Source of the DNA: Candidatus Thiodiazotropha sp. (ex Ustalcina ferruginea)
GTDB taxonomy: Bacteria > Pseudomonadota > Gammaproteobacteria > Chromatiales > Chromatiaceae
Assembly (NCBI GenBank): GCA_025656375.1
Contig: JAHXHU010000120.1
Coordinates: 1 to 44,525 of the forward strand
Reading direction: 5' to 3'
DNA length: 44,525 nt
The notes below the pieces were generated by a model. The model saw only the letters and a list, made by a program, of their open reading frames with translations. It did no database searches and had not been told where the DNA came from. Below are positions 1 to 8,699 of the stretch, one piece after another. Numbering within the stretch: position 1 is the stretch's first letter; each line of letters starts with the position of its first letter. A program made the position numbers and the translations under genes.

Positions 1-132
1 AACTGCTGAATTCATTTTTTCCTTCCTTTGCCATAAACCGGAACACTGGGAATTATAAATGAATATTTTATTCAGGACACTACACTAGGTGAGATAAGTG
101 AACATGGAAAGAGATTATTAAATATTCTTTCA

Positions 133-747
133 ATGCAGGCCAGTTCTGCATTCAAGAATATTGACCTTTTTGAGCTGATCTCTCGCGAACATCAAGAAAC
201 AATCAATCTACTTGCGATTGCCTCAGAATACAAAGATGAAGATACCGGAGAACATATCAGAAGAATTGAAAACGTTACCCGTTTACTGGCTCTGGAACTG
301 GGTATGAGTGAGGCATATGCAGTTCAGCTTGGTCAATCTTCAACACTGCATGATATTGGTAAATTGTCAGTACCGGACAGTGTATTGCAGAAACCGGAAA
401 AATTGACATCAGAAGAGTTTGAAATAATAAAATTGCATACATTAAATGGTGAGAAAATACTTGCTGGCCATGGACAGTTTGAACTCGCAAGCAATATTGC
501 TAGAACGCATCATGAACACTATGATGGATCCGGTTATCCAGAGGGTACTACGGGGGATGATATTCCGATCTGTGGGAGAATTACTGCCCTTGCCGATGTT
601 TATGATGCCTTGTCGAATGAAAGGCCCTATAAGAGGGCTTGGCCCAAAGAAGACGTGCTTAATCTTGTTCGCTGTGAGCGGGGTAAGCAGTTTGATCCTG
701 ATGTGGTTGATGCCTTCTTTAGACTTATTGATAAAGGTGTCATTTAA
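133..747 (+). CDS. HD-GYP domain cyclic-di-GMP phosphodiesterase, 5' end disrupted
   Basis: The product is a 204-residue HD-GYP hydrolase, a family that degrades cyclic di-GMP in the cytoplasm. The metal-binding HD pair is at H73-D74 and the signature HHExxDGxGYP is complete at residues 126-136, so the catalytic core looks intact. The reading frame stays open upstream of this ATG back to position 37, and the extra residues (for example IINEYF and RLLNILSMQASSAFKN) look like the end of a GAF-type sensor domain. No ATG, GTG or TTG lies in that extension and a stop stands at 34-36. A different frame is open from the window edge to about position 55. The natural protein was therefore probably longer, and its 5' part is frameshifted or lost. 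The ATG at 133 is the only usable start left. Confidence 0.8.
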   Translation: MQASSAFKNIDLFELISREHQETINLLAIASEYKDEDTGEHIRRIENVTRLLALELGMSEAYAVQLGQSSTLHDIGKLSVPDSVLQKPEKLTSEEFEIIKLHTLNGEKILAGHGQFELASNIARTHHEHYDGSGYPEGTTGDDIPICGRITALADVYDALSNERPYKRAWPKEDVLNLVRCERGKQFDPDVVDAFFRLIDKGVI

Positions 748-875
748 TCAATCAAACAGAACGTTAATTTATAGATAATTATCGAATGTCTCTAATGCTG
801 TATTTCAATGTTAAGTAGTCATAGTTACTGGCAATGTTAATGAATACTGAAATGATGAGATAAGATAGGTGATTC

Positions 876-2406
876 ATGCAACGAACGTTGATTCGTCGAT
901 ATGGCGTCATATTCTCGAGCCTTTTTTTTCCGCCGATAATATTCTTGATCGCGATTTCATCTTGGCTTCTATATCTGGAAACTGAGAGTGGTGTCAGTCT
1001 GGTCAAGCAGTCAGAATTATTGAGTGTTGCACAGCAGCGGGATATTCTAGAGCATCGAATTGATGATGCTATGACTGATCTTCTTTTTCTTGCAGGTCTT
1101 GATGTCCTCCAGCAGATTATCCGACAACCAGAAAACAGACAGTATCGAGAGATACTGGCTAAAGATTTTAAGTCTATGATGGAGAAAAAGGGTATATACG
1201 ATCAGGTACGTTATCTTGATGCGGAAGGGTATGAGCTAGTCAGGGTCAACTATGAATCAGGGATGGGTAAAATTGTGCACGATAACCAGCTTCAGTTTAA
1301 ATATTACTTTAAAGACTCATTAAAGAAGCAAAGTGGCGAAGTGTTTCTGTCACCATTAGATCTGAATGTTGAGCAGGGAGTGATTGAGAGGCCATTCAAG
1401 CCAGTGATTCGTGTTGGAACACCCATTTATGATGCGTATGGGGAAAAGCATGGAATAGTTATAATCAACTATCTGGCAGGCGGTTTGATTGAACTCTTAG
1501 AGACTGCCGGTGCATCGTCAGCCAGTAAGATTTCGCTGCTAAATCGAGATGGTTACTGGCTCAAAGGAGAGAGCCCTGCGGATGAGTGGGGTTTTATGTT
1601 CCCGGAAAAACAAGATACAAAAATGATCAACAAGTATCCTGCTGCATGGTATCAGATAAGTGGAAGTGATACGGGACAGTTTATCAATGATGATGGCATG
1701 TTTACTTATGCAACTGTTGCAACACAAATAACTTATACCGGATCGACAAATAGAACGCTTGAAAAAAATGATATAGCATTGAAAGACACTTTAAATTGGA
1801 AGCTTGTACGCCAAATACTTACTAAAGATATTGATGCTCCTTTTTTTGACCTACTTCAAAAATATTTGATTGTTAATATTGCTCTAGTGGTTACATGGGG
1901 GGTCGTGGCGAATTTACTTAGCCGTGCCAACTTATATAAATCAGATGCACAGCAAATATTGCATGAAAAGGAGCAAAAAATAAGTGAAATTGTCAACTGT
2001 GCATTTGATGGCATTATTACGATAAATGAGCGGGGTATTATAGAGACGTTCAATCCCTCAGCCTGTAAAATGTTTGGATATGATGAGGACGAGGTGATCG
2101 GTGAGAAAGTTAACATGCTTATGACTTCACCTGACCGTGAGTATCATGATCTGCATATTCAAAACCATATAGAGAGCGGCGTTGGAAAGTTTATCGGACA
2201 GCCTGGTCGTGTTACAGGAATTAAAAAAAGACGGTGAGTCATTTGATATAGAAATTAATATTGGTGCCAAGCAAATACATCGTAATTGGTTCTTCACAGG
2301 TGTCTGTCGACATTATCGTGATGAGATTGCAGTCCTTGAACAGACAAAACAAGGTGAACAGGATAAGTCTAATGGCGAAACAGATATTAGTGATGATCTG
2401 GTCTAG
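876..2406 (+). pseudogene. Cache-PAS membrane sensor protein, frameshifted and truncated
   Basis: Residues about 13-33 form a transmembrane helix, followed by a roughly 290-residue periplasmic region of Cache type, a second helix near 328-346 and a PAS domain from about 365. The PAS part resembles FixL-type domains (FNPSACKMFGYDEDEVIGE). The first frame stops at 2237 just after GRVTGIKKRR. Dropping one A from the A7 run at 2223-2229 restores the normal PAS ending KKDGESFDIEIN...FFTGVC, which then runs to a stop at 2406. No kinase, GGDEF or EAL output domain follows in any frame. The gene starts 128 bp after the HD-GYP gene with an AGGTG site ahead of the ATG. Either it is a decayed signalling gene or the A-run is a sequencing error. 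The missing output domain argues for real truncation. Confidence 0.75.
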
Positions 2407-2484
2407 AGTGAGTACTGGAAAGCTGCATAAACATTTGACTCAATATATGGTTAGATCCATTTTCCATACTGGTAAGTTCAGCTG

Positions 2485-3327
2485 TTATGAACGGCGACCT
2501 GTCTTTTTTCGGCATTTTGCGTTTCTCGCTCTTCCTCTTGCCTCCTTGAAATAGTTACGAAGACGCTCTGTAAGTGGCAAGTTACTCATGGGGCAGCTAC
2601 TTGTGATGGAAGACGGTGGTTTTGGTATGTCGTTCCATGCCTCTACAATCTGTCCGTCAGCCAGTTTTATGAGGCGGCTGGCTGCTTGCTTGACGTCCGG
2701 GTCATGGGATGAAATGAGAAAGGTTGTACCGAGTCGCTGATTGAGCTCCCGCATTAAATGAATCAGGTGCCTGCCTGTCATACTGTCGAGGTTTGCAGTA
2801 GGTTCGTCAGCGAGTATTAATTTTGGATTGGATGCGAGAGCACGGGCAACCGCTACTCGTTGCTGCTGTCCACCGGACAGTTGGTCCGGGCGACGATAAC
2901 CGAGATGCCCTATCTCGACTTCCTGTAACCAGTGGTTCGCAATCTCCATACTCTCTTTTTTGCTCTTACCCTGGAGTTGACAAACATAGGCGACATTTTC
3001 ACGTGCGCTGAAAACACGAATGAGATTATAGGCCTGAAATATGAATCCAATATTGTGTAGACGAAAATGGGTACGTTGGTCTTGATTCATGCTAAGGATA
3101 TCCTGACTCAGTACCTCAATCCTGCCGCTGTCAGTGGATTCTAAAGCGCCTACAATGTTTAGTAGGGTGCTTTTCCCCGAACCCGAGCGTCCGGCTAATA
3201 CTGCAAACTCCCCTGGTTCGATCTCCAGATTTATCCCGTACAAGGCAGGAAAAGGCATAGTGCCGACCCAGTAGCATTTGTGCAGCTCCCGGATCTTAAT
3301 AACACTTTCGGCCTGCTGATTAAGCAT
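2485..3327 (-). CDS. ABC transporter ATP-binding protein, LolD/MacB-type
   Basis: This 280-residue nucleotide-binding subunit energises the two permeases encoded just upstream. Walker A is GRSGSGKST at residues 46-54, the Q-loop Q98, the signature LSGGQ 150-154, Walker B LILADE 170-175 and the H-loop H208, all intact. The sequence belongs to the LolD/MacB/FtsE branch, which works with FtsX-fold permeases to move lipoproteins or other ligands out of the inner membrane rather than importing solutes. The last 50 residues are a basic tail ([20 protein letters not shown]) not usual in LolD, which is about 230 residues. The start lies 7 bp after the permease stop, so this is the last gene of the operon. 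The substrate is unknown. Confidence 0.88.
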   Translation of the reverse strand: MLNQQAESVIKIRELHKCYWVGTMPFPALYGINLEIEPGEFAVLAGRSGSGKSTLLNIVGALESTDSGRIEVLSQDILSMNQDQRTHFRLHNIGFIFQAYNLIRVFSARENVAYVCQLQGKSKKESMEIANHWLQEVEIGHLGYRRPDQLSGGQQQRVAVARALASNPKLILADEPTANLDSMTGRHLIHLMRELNQRLGTTFLISSHDPDVKQAASRLIKLADGQIVEAWNDIPKPPSSITSSCPMSNLPLTERLRNYFKEARGRARNAKCRKKTGRRS

Positions 3328-3334
3328 GAACTTC

Positions 3335-4576
3335 CTATTGAATGCGTAGTGCTTGGCTGAGCGGTAGACGTGTCGCTTTCCATGCCGGATAAATACCGGC
3401 TAACAGTGCTGCTGCCAGCGTGGTGCCTAAAATCTTTATCGCTGAACTCTGTGTGAGTTGTGGGTGTATGACTGGATCCATGTAGAAAAACTCAAAGGCG
3501 TTCGCAAAGTGTGTCAGGTTGATTCCGTTATCAGCCACAGAATAGACTATTAAGCTTCCCGCCAGGTAACCCAGAATGGCGCCGATAAAAATAAGCATCA
3601 CCGCTTCCAGGAGAAGCATCAGAAAAATCTGGTACCGCTTGGTGCCAATTGCCACGATCACCCCCAACTCTTTTTGACGTTCATGTAAGGAGATGAGCAT
3701 GGTATTAAGAATTTCAATGAGTACCAGTATGATCACAACAAAAAGAATAACAAAACCATAAGCATCACTGAACTCGAGCCATTGCCTGACCATTGGGTCC
3801 AACTCCTGCCATGGCATTATTTCGTACTTTAAGTCGGATAATTGTTGTACAAAGAGTCGATAGAGCACATCTGTGTTGTCATGAACATCTGCCCGAATAA
3901 CAATATCAGTGACGGTCTGATCCATCTGTAGCCATTGTTGGGCGCTGTTGAGTGTAATGACAGCCAATGTGCGGTCTATCTGTGGTGCGCCGGTCTCGAG
4001 TACCCCCCGCAGAAAAAAGACTTCAGAGACCATTTCGCCGTTCAGGCGTTGTGCCATCAGGATTACCCTGTCACCCAGTTCTGCTCCCAGGTTCTGTGCA
4101 ACGGTACGGCCCAGTAGAAGGTCATGGCTCATACCGGGTCTTAGCCAGATACCCTCCTTGATACCCTGGTCCATAGAGGTAACCCAAGTCTCCTGTTCTG
4201 GATCGGTCGCCATAATCTGAATGCCGGCGCTATTGCCACTCACCGAAGCCAGGCCGGAAGTGCGTATACGTTGAGTCCAACCGATGATTTCAGGATAGCT
4301 TTGCATCAGCCTGGAGACCTCTTCCGGATCTTTAATCCGATCATTGAGATTTTGTGAAGTCTCGAAGCCTTTGGCATGGATCTGTAGATGACCGGTATAG
4401 CTGAGAATGAAATTTGTCTTCATCTGACTCAGCCAGCCATCGTTTAAGGCACTCAATAAAGTCAATGTAGCGATGCCGAATATCAGTGTGATCAGTGTGC
4501 GGCGTCGATTACGCAATAGATTGCGAGTAGCGAGTGAGAGGTAGGTGAACAGACCGAGACGATCAGATTCAGCCAT
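3335..4576 (-). CDS. FtsX-like ABC permease, LolC/LolE family
   Basis: The product has about 413 residues and the typical FtsX/MacB layout: one N-terminal helix (RTLITLIFGIATLTLLSAL), a large periplasmic domain, then three C-terminal helices. The cytoplasmic coupling segment NTMLISLHERQKELGVIVAIGT is the conserved LolC/E-type motif between the helices. I chose the ATG at 4576 (MAESDR) because it overlaps the upstream permease stop by 8 bp, a normal translational-coupling arrangement. An ATG at 4591 (MRQSEMAESDR) is the alternative. The protein is a paralogue of the broken permease just upstream, and the two would form a heterodimer like LolC-LolE, with the ATPase encoded next. Confidence 0.85.
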   Translation of the reverse strand: MAESDRLGLFTYLSLATRNLLRNRRRTLITLIFGIATLTLLSALNDGWLSQMKTNFILSYTGHLQIHAKGFETSQNLNDRIKDPEEVSRLMQSYPEIIGWTQRIRTSGLASVSGNSAGIQIMATDPEQETWVTSMDQGIKEGIWLRPGMSHDLLLGRTVAQNLGAELGDRVILMAQRLNGEMVSEVFFLRGVLETGAPQIDRTLAVITLNSAQQWLQMDQTVTDIVIRADVHDNTDVLYRLFVQQLSDLKYEIMPWQELDPMVRQWLEFSDAYGFVILFVVIILVLIEILNTMLISLHERQKELGVIVAIGTKRYQIFLMLLLEAVMLIFIGAILGYLAGSLIVYSVADNGINLTHFANAFEFFYMDPVIHPQLTQSSAIKILGTTLAAALLAGIYPAWKATRLPLSQALRIQ

Positions 4577-5811
4577 TTCGGATTGCCTCAACAGGCTGTA
4601 GCAGACTTGCTCTCCATGCGGGGTAGATGCCAGCGAAAACAGACGCTAGAAGAATCATCCCGACAGTGATACCCAGGTTGTCCAATTTTAGATGAGGATA
4701 AATCAGTGGATCGACATAAAATCGCGATGTAGAACCGAGTAGAATCGAGAGGTCGATACCTATGATGCTGGTTACCAGGATGATGCTATAACCAAGCATG
4801 ATGCCAGATGTAATACCAATGACACCAATGAGTACGGCCTCAACCAATAGCATACTAGCCACTTGGTAACGCGTTGTACCAATGGCCATTAATACCCCAA
4901 ACTCCCTGGTCCTCTCCAACATGGATAGCAGCATGGTATTCATTTCACCTGCAAGCACAATAAATAGCACGACACCAATGAACAGATAGAGAAAGCCATT
5001 GTGTAGTAATCCACTCCTTCATCACCGGAAACATGGTGTACCAAGGCATAATTTCCAATGACTCGCCTTGCAGCGATTGATTCAGTTCATCGATCAGGGT
5101 GGGAATCCGTTTTTCCTCAGCGCTGATAACGATAGTTGTGACTTGTTCAGGTAAATCCACCATCTCTTGGAGAGTGGATAGGCTGGTGATGGCCATACCA
5201 CTATCAAGCCCCATTTCGCCGCTGGTGATGATGCCAACCAGGGTAAATGACTCAGCCACCATAGCGCCATATCGGTCATAGCCGATAATGATGATCTCGT
5301 CGCCTAGCCTGACCTGAAGATTGCTGGCTGTTGTCGCGCCTACCACCAGACTGTAATCATCTTCTGGTTGTAAAAACCGACCTATGCCTATTCGTTTCTC
5401 GAGTTCTGTAACAAGGCCCTCCCGCTGTGGGTCCATACCGATCAACATGACCCCCTGGGTTGTGGTATCGGATGCAGCGAGGCCAAAGGTCTCAAGTCGA
5501 CGGCTATAGTTTGTAATGCCGGCTTGCTCCAGGTTGGTGATTATCCCGTCAGGATCAGCTATCACTCTGGAGAGTTCAGGACGCTGAAAAAATCCCTGAT
5601 GATGAATCTGAATAGAACCTATGATGGCTTTTTGGAAATTACCCAGCATGTTTCGATGCAGGCCTTCGTTGAAGCCCCAAAGAAATATCAGAGAAGCGAG
5701 CCCAACCGCGATCGCCCCGACGGTTAACAGGGTGCGACGGAGATGGCTAAGCAGGTTGCGTATCGCTGCAGCTAGGATGGTGGAGTTGACTACTGACTTC
5801 GACAGGGTCAT
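4569..5811 (-). pseudogene. FtsX-like ABC permease, LolC/LolE family, frameshifted
   Basis: Two overlapping frames together make one permease of about 413 residues. The N-terminal part (4945-5811) has the first helix and the periplasmic domain and derails after VMKEWITT. The C-terminal part (4569 to about 5015) resumes in another frame as HNGFLYLFIGVVLFIVLAGEMNTMLL and carries the conserved segment ERTREFGVLMAIGT and the last helices. Alignment with the paralogue downstream (MVRQWLEF...FVILFVVIILVL) places the break near 5000-5020, where a few codons also seem to be missing. The start codon at 5809-5811 has GGGAG a few bases upstream, directly against the edge of the hairpin element. The lesion would remove the membrane-anchoring half, so the transporter may be inactive unless the shift is a sequencing error. 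Confidence 0.78.
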
Positions 5812-5819
5812 CTGCTCCC

Positions 5820-5983
5820 TAGGCGTCTGTCGGACTTAGGATGAATCTACTGCGGAAAAGCCATTTTGGCCAGATTTCCCGATTAAATTCGTTAAATATA
5901 CTCATATACGCCTCATTTAATCGATAAATCTGACTCAAAATGGCTTTCCCTCGCTACGATCACCTAAGTCCGACAGACGCCTA
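5820..5983. mobile_element. MITE-like palindromic element with IS630-type TA flanks
   Basis: Positions 5819-5840 and 5963-5984 are perfect 22-bp inverted repeats beginning CTAGGCGTCTGTCGG. The symmetry continues inward: AAAGCCATTTTG at 5857-5868 matches CAAAATGGCTTT at 5936-5947, and CGATTAAAT at 5880-5888 matches ATTTAATCG at 5915-5923, so almost the whole element folds as one long interrupted hairpin. There is no coding capacity. Each end is C-TA-G, and a TA duplication inside CTAG is the known target habit of IS630/Tc1-mariner elements, so this is probably a non-autonomous IS630-family derivative. It lies between the LolA-like gene and the first permease, 8 bp from the permease start. Confidence 0.72.
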
Positions 5984-6091
5984 GTGTAGTGTAACGTATA
6001 AAATGTACCTATCAGTGAGACGCTGTGATCCGTATCTATAAAGAGCTTAGCGGTTGTTTATCATTTGCGCTTATCAGGTGCGAACAGGTTA

Positions 6092-6811
6092 TCAGTCAGT
6101 GGGACATTCATTGAACTCGATCGATTTTAATGTAATGACTGTGCGTTTGCCTTCATCGCCCAAGGGGGTCATTGTCCAGCGGGTTGGAATATGACGTCCT
6201 CCCATCTCCTGGATCAGGTCAAAAGTCATTCGTCTGTTCGCCCTTTTTTCACATTGGTATTCCATTTCCAGAGGTATTCCATCAGCGCGGATACGCTGTA
6301 TTAGCTGTTTCCAGGTTACCTTCGCGGTGGGAGATGGGGTGGATTCGATGGTTATGACAGCCTGGTTTCCGCTGCCATCACGCTGAATGATACGGTGGCT
6401 GTAGTCACTGATGAGTGAATCGGTCTCCAGTAGATCCTGGTTGTTGAAATCTGATCCCATCCAAGGATCCTGCATCATCGCCGGAGAGATTTTGATCTGT
6501 CGCCGCAGTTTGGGTAGGTACATGGAGAGTATATTGTCGACCTTGAGATAGACAGTACCCTTCGTTTTGCGCGGAGAGAGGATCTCCATACGAAACCGGT
6601 TTTTATCCACATCATCATGACTGCGGAAAGCCATACTACGTTGCCAATCCGGACGTATGATATCGACTTGATATTCTGCAATGGTGCCGGTTGAGCGCAT
6701 TAATGCCTCGGCTTTTTTAAGCAGGTCGATCGCTTCCAGTTCGCTTTCGCTGGCCATGGTCCCGGTAGCGTGGAAGATCAGAAGCCAGATTGCCTGAATA
6801 AACAGTTTCAT
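6092..6811 (-). CDS. LolA-like outer membrane lipoprotein-sorting protein
   Basis: This protein of about 239 residues starts with a probable signal peptide (MKLFIQAIWLLIFHATGTMAS) and would be periplasmic. The body matches the outer membrane lipoprotein-sorting family with a LolA/LolB-type half-barrel (IEILSPRKTKGTVYLKVDNILSMYLP-like strands, the SPAMMQDPWMGSDFNNQDLL segment and a C-terminal GRHIPTRWTM strand). I set the start at 6811 rather than the longer 6889 because the signal peptide begins there and AGGAG precedes it. Members of this family are commonly encoded next to FtsX-type ABC permeases, as here, and are thought to pass hydrophobic cargo across the periplasm. It is the first gene of the four-gene set, separated from the rest by the hairpin element. 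It is not the housekeeping LolA itself. Confidence 0.75.
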   Translation of the reverse strand: MKLFIQAIWLLIFHATGTMASESELEAIDLLKKAEALMRSTGTIAEYQVDIIRPDWQRSMAFRSHDDVDKNRFRMEILSPRKTKGTVYLKVDNILSMYLPKLRRQIKISPAMMQDPWMGSDFNNQDLLETDSLISDYSHRIIQRDGSGNQAVITIESTPSPTAKVTWKQLIQRIRADGIPLEMEYQCEKRANRRMTFDLIQEMGGRHIPTRWTMTPLGDEGKRTVITLKSIEFNECPTD

Positions 6812-7219
6812 AGAAAAACTCACTCCTAGAGTCAGGAATTCAGGATAGATGGTTAGATTATAAGCATTTGTTAATATATTGCCAATCAAATGCCCCCTCA
6901 GGGATAGTGAAGAAGTGTGATGTAAAGGCCAATAGGGGGGATATTGAATTGAGATGGTGGCTCTTCCGACGGTCCATTTAATAAAACGCCTGATTACCCA
7001 CCATGCTCAGCAATTGTGTAGGCACCAAAGGAGATCTGAATCGTTAATACGAGGGCTTGTATGGACTTCCTGTGCGTTATGGTGGGTAATCAGGAAAAAA
7101 TAAATCCGTAGGTTTAAGATGGTATGTAGCATAAGCTTATGATTCAATTGGATAATTAATGCCTTGCGTCTTGTATTTGCCAGAGTCTCCCTGTATTAAG
7201 GCTTAGTAGCGCGGCAGGT
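6812..7219. other. Non-coding gap between pth and the LolA-like gene
   Basis: No convincing gene is present in this 408-bp gap. It holds the upstream region of the LolA-like gene, a 16-bp inverted repeat pair at 6989-7094 and the sequence downstream of pth. The gene ychF, which often follows pth in related bacteria, is not here. Confidence 0.6.
6989..7094. repeat. Inverted-repeat element of about 106 bp
   Basis: CCTGATTACCCACCAT at 6989-7004 is the exact reverse complement of 7079-7094. The 74 bp between them hold only a small internal hairpin (ATAC/GTAT) and no coding frame. The layout suggests a small MITE or a mobile hairpin, but no clear target-site duplication is visible. A bidirectional transcription-end hairpin between pth and the ABC operon is an alternative, though a 74-nt loop is long for that. 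Confidence 0.5.
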
Positions 7220-7813
7220 TTAGCGGCTGCTATGGAGGTGATTCATGGCTTTTTGTAATTCACCCTTTACAACCTCATCGAGGCAGTCAATGGCACTATC
7301 GATGGCTGTATTGATCGCTTCCCGATCAGCCTTAGAGGGTCGCCCGAGTACGTAGTTAACGACCTCACCACGATCGTTAGGATGGTCAATCCCGATTCGC
7401 AAACGGGGAAAATCACAACTCCCCAGGGCGCTCATGATGTTTCTCAACCCATTATGCCCAGCGTGCCCACCACCGATTTTAAGGCGTATTTGTCCAGGAT
7501 CCAGGTCGAGTTCATCGTGAGCAACCAGGATCTGGTCAGGGCTGATACGAAAATAGTTAGCCAGACTGGAGACTGACTGACCACTGCGGTTCATATAGGT
7601 TGCAGGTTTCAGGAGACGCACTTCCTCTCCCCGGATGTTCAGTTTGCACACTGATCCGTGATGGCGCGAATCACTTCGGAAATGTTGGTGATATTGCTGG
7701 GCCAGCTTGTCTACAAGCCAAAAGCCGGTATTGTGGCGGGTCTCTTCATAGTCGGGTCCTGGGTTTCCCAGGCCAACGATGAGCCTGATGGGGGGGTTCA
7801 CCCTATTACTCAT
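7220..7813 (-). CDS. pth: Peptidyl-tRNA hydrolase
   Basis: The enzyme cleaves peptidyl-tRNA released from stalled ribosomes and recycles the tRNA. The family signature LIVGLGNPGPDYEETRHNTG is at residues 11-30. The catalytic and binding residues expected from the E. coli enzyme are all found shifted by seven positions: N17, H27, N75, D100 and N121. The length of 197 residues is normal. The gene follows rplY on the same strand after 69 bp, a very common bacterial pair. The Shine-Dalgarno site ahead of the ATG is weak. Confidence 0.96.
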   Translation of the reverse strand: MSNRVNPPIRLIVGLGNPGPDYEETRHNTGFWLVDKLAQQYHQHFRSDSRHHGSVCKLNIRGEEVRLLKPATYMNRSGQSVSSLANYFRISPDQILVAHDELDLDPGQIRLKIGGGHAGHNGLRNIMSALGSCDFPRLRIGIDHPNDRGEVVNYVLGRPSKADREAINTAIDSAIDCLDEVVKGELQKAMNHLHSSR

Positions 7814-7882
7814 CGGCTAACCAACATAACGTATTACTCAATAGAGGGTAAGGGGAGGTGGTTGCCCCCCCCTTCATATGGC

Positions 7883-8524
7883 TTACTCGGTGGGTTCCTC
7901 TCCACCTTCTTCTGCCTCTTCACCCTCAATATCTTCCTCTTCTTCTTCCGTTGTGTGAGCGGCGTGGAGGGTGACAACGATAGGATCCTCGTTACCTTCA
8001 TGAGTGATCAACTCAACCCCCTCTGGAAACTGGAGATCTGAAGCATGCAGAATTGCACCCATCTCCATATTGGCCATATCAACTTCAATGAATTCAGGCA
8101 AATCCTTCGGCAAGCAACTGATCTCCATATCGGTCATAACATGGCTTGCCTGGCCACCTGACTTGATGCCCGGACAGGTTGCTTCATTGATGAAGTGGAC
8201 CGGTACGTTCAGACGAATCTTCTCGTCAGCCTGTACGCGTTGAAAATCTACGTGCAGGATGATTGGTTTGCCTGGATGGCGTTGAAGATCCTTCAGTATC
8301 ACCGTCTCTACTTTACCATCGACCTTCAAACTCAGAAGGTTGGCGTAGAAGCCCTCGTTTTCCAGAGAGTGGCTCAGTTCATGGTGTAGAACGCTGATCT
8401 TGGAAGGCTCTTTATGGGCACCGTAGACGATGCCAGGGACTAGGCCGGTCCGACGCAGGCGGCGGCTCGCACCTTTCCCCGAATCGCTCCGTGATTGAGC
8501 GTTAACTTCAAAATTGGCAGACAT
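7883..8524 (-). CDS. rplY: 50S ribosomal protein L25/general stress protein Ctc
   Basis: L25 binds 5S rRNA in the central protuberance of the large subunit. The 213-residue product is the long, two-domain (TL5/Ctc) form: an N-terminal 5S-binding domain (FEVNAQSRSDSGKGASRRLRR, VPGIVYG) and a C-terminal beta domain (RLNVPVHFINEATCPGIKSGG, DLPEFIEVDM), ending in an acidic tail rich in glutamate. The E. coli protein has only the first domain. I placed the start at 8524 (MSANFEV) because GGAG lies just upstream and the longer frame up to 8587 has no family match. The gene sits between prs and pth, the usual place. Confidence 0.95.
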   Translation of the reverse strand: MSANFEVNAQSRSDSGKGASRRLRRTGLVPGIVYGAHKEPSKISVLHHELSHSLENEGFYANLLSLKVDGKVETVILKDLQRHPGKPIILHVDFQRVQADEKIRLNVPVHFINEATCPGIKSGGQASHVMTDMEISCLPKDLPEFIEVDMANMEMGAILHASDLQFPEGVELITHEGNEDPIVVTLHAAHTTEEEEEDIEGEEAEEGGEEPTE

Positions 8525-8587
8525 GGCAATCTCCGTATCTGGTTGGTTCAGTTCATAGGGAGTGCCGCTCCGCGACCAAAGCGGCAC

Positions 8588-8699
8588 CGTATCGCTGTGT
8601 GACAGCGGACGCGCGATTCTAACAGGACTGGCTTTTTTTTCCAGTCTTTATACGCTCTAACAATTCAGTAGGTCCTGCTATTCCATCATTGAGGACATA
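8588..8699. other. prs-rplY intergenic region with a small hairpin
   Basis: On the minus strand GACTGG and CCAGTC flank a loop of eight A residues and one G, close to the midpoint of the gap. There is no T-run after it, so it is not a standard intrinsic terminator. It may act in mRNA processing or as part of an rplY promoter region. No gene is seen here. Confidence 0.3.

Noticed and set aside
7860-7882. C8 run with a possible hairpin after rplY
   Set aside because: The stem has a mismatch and no T-run, so I could not support a terminator; the run itself may be a sequencing trouble spot.
7658-8041. Plus-strand frame of 127 codons opposite rplY and pth
   Set aside because: It lies antisense to two well-supported genes and its hydrophobic end only mirrors the acidic tail of L25.
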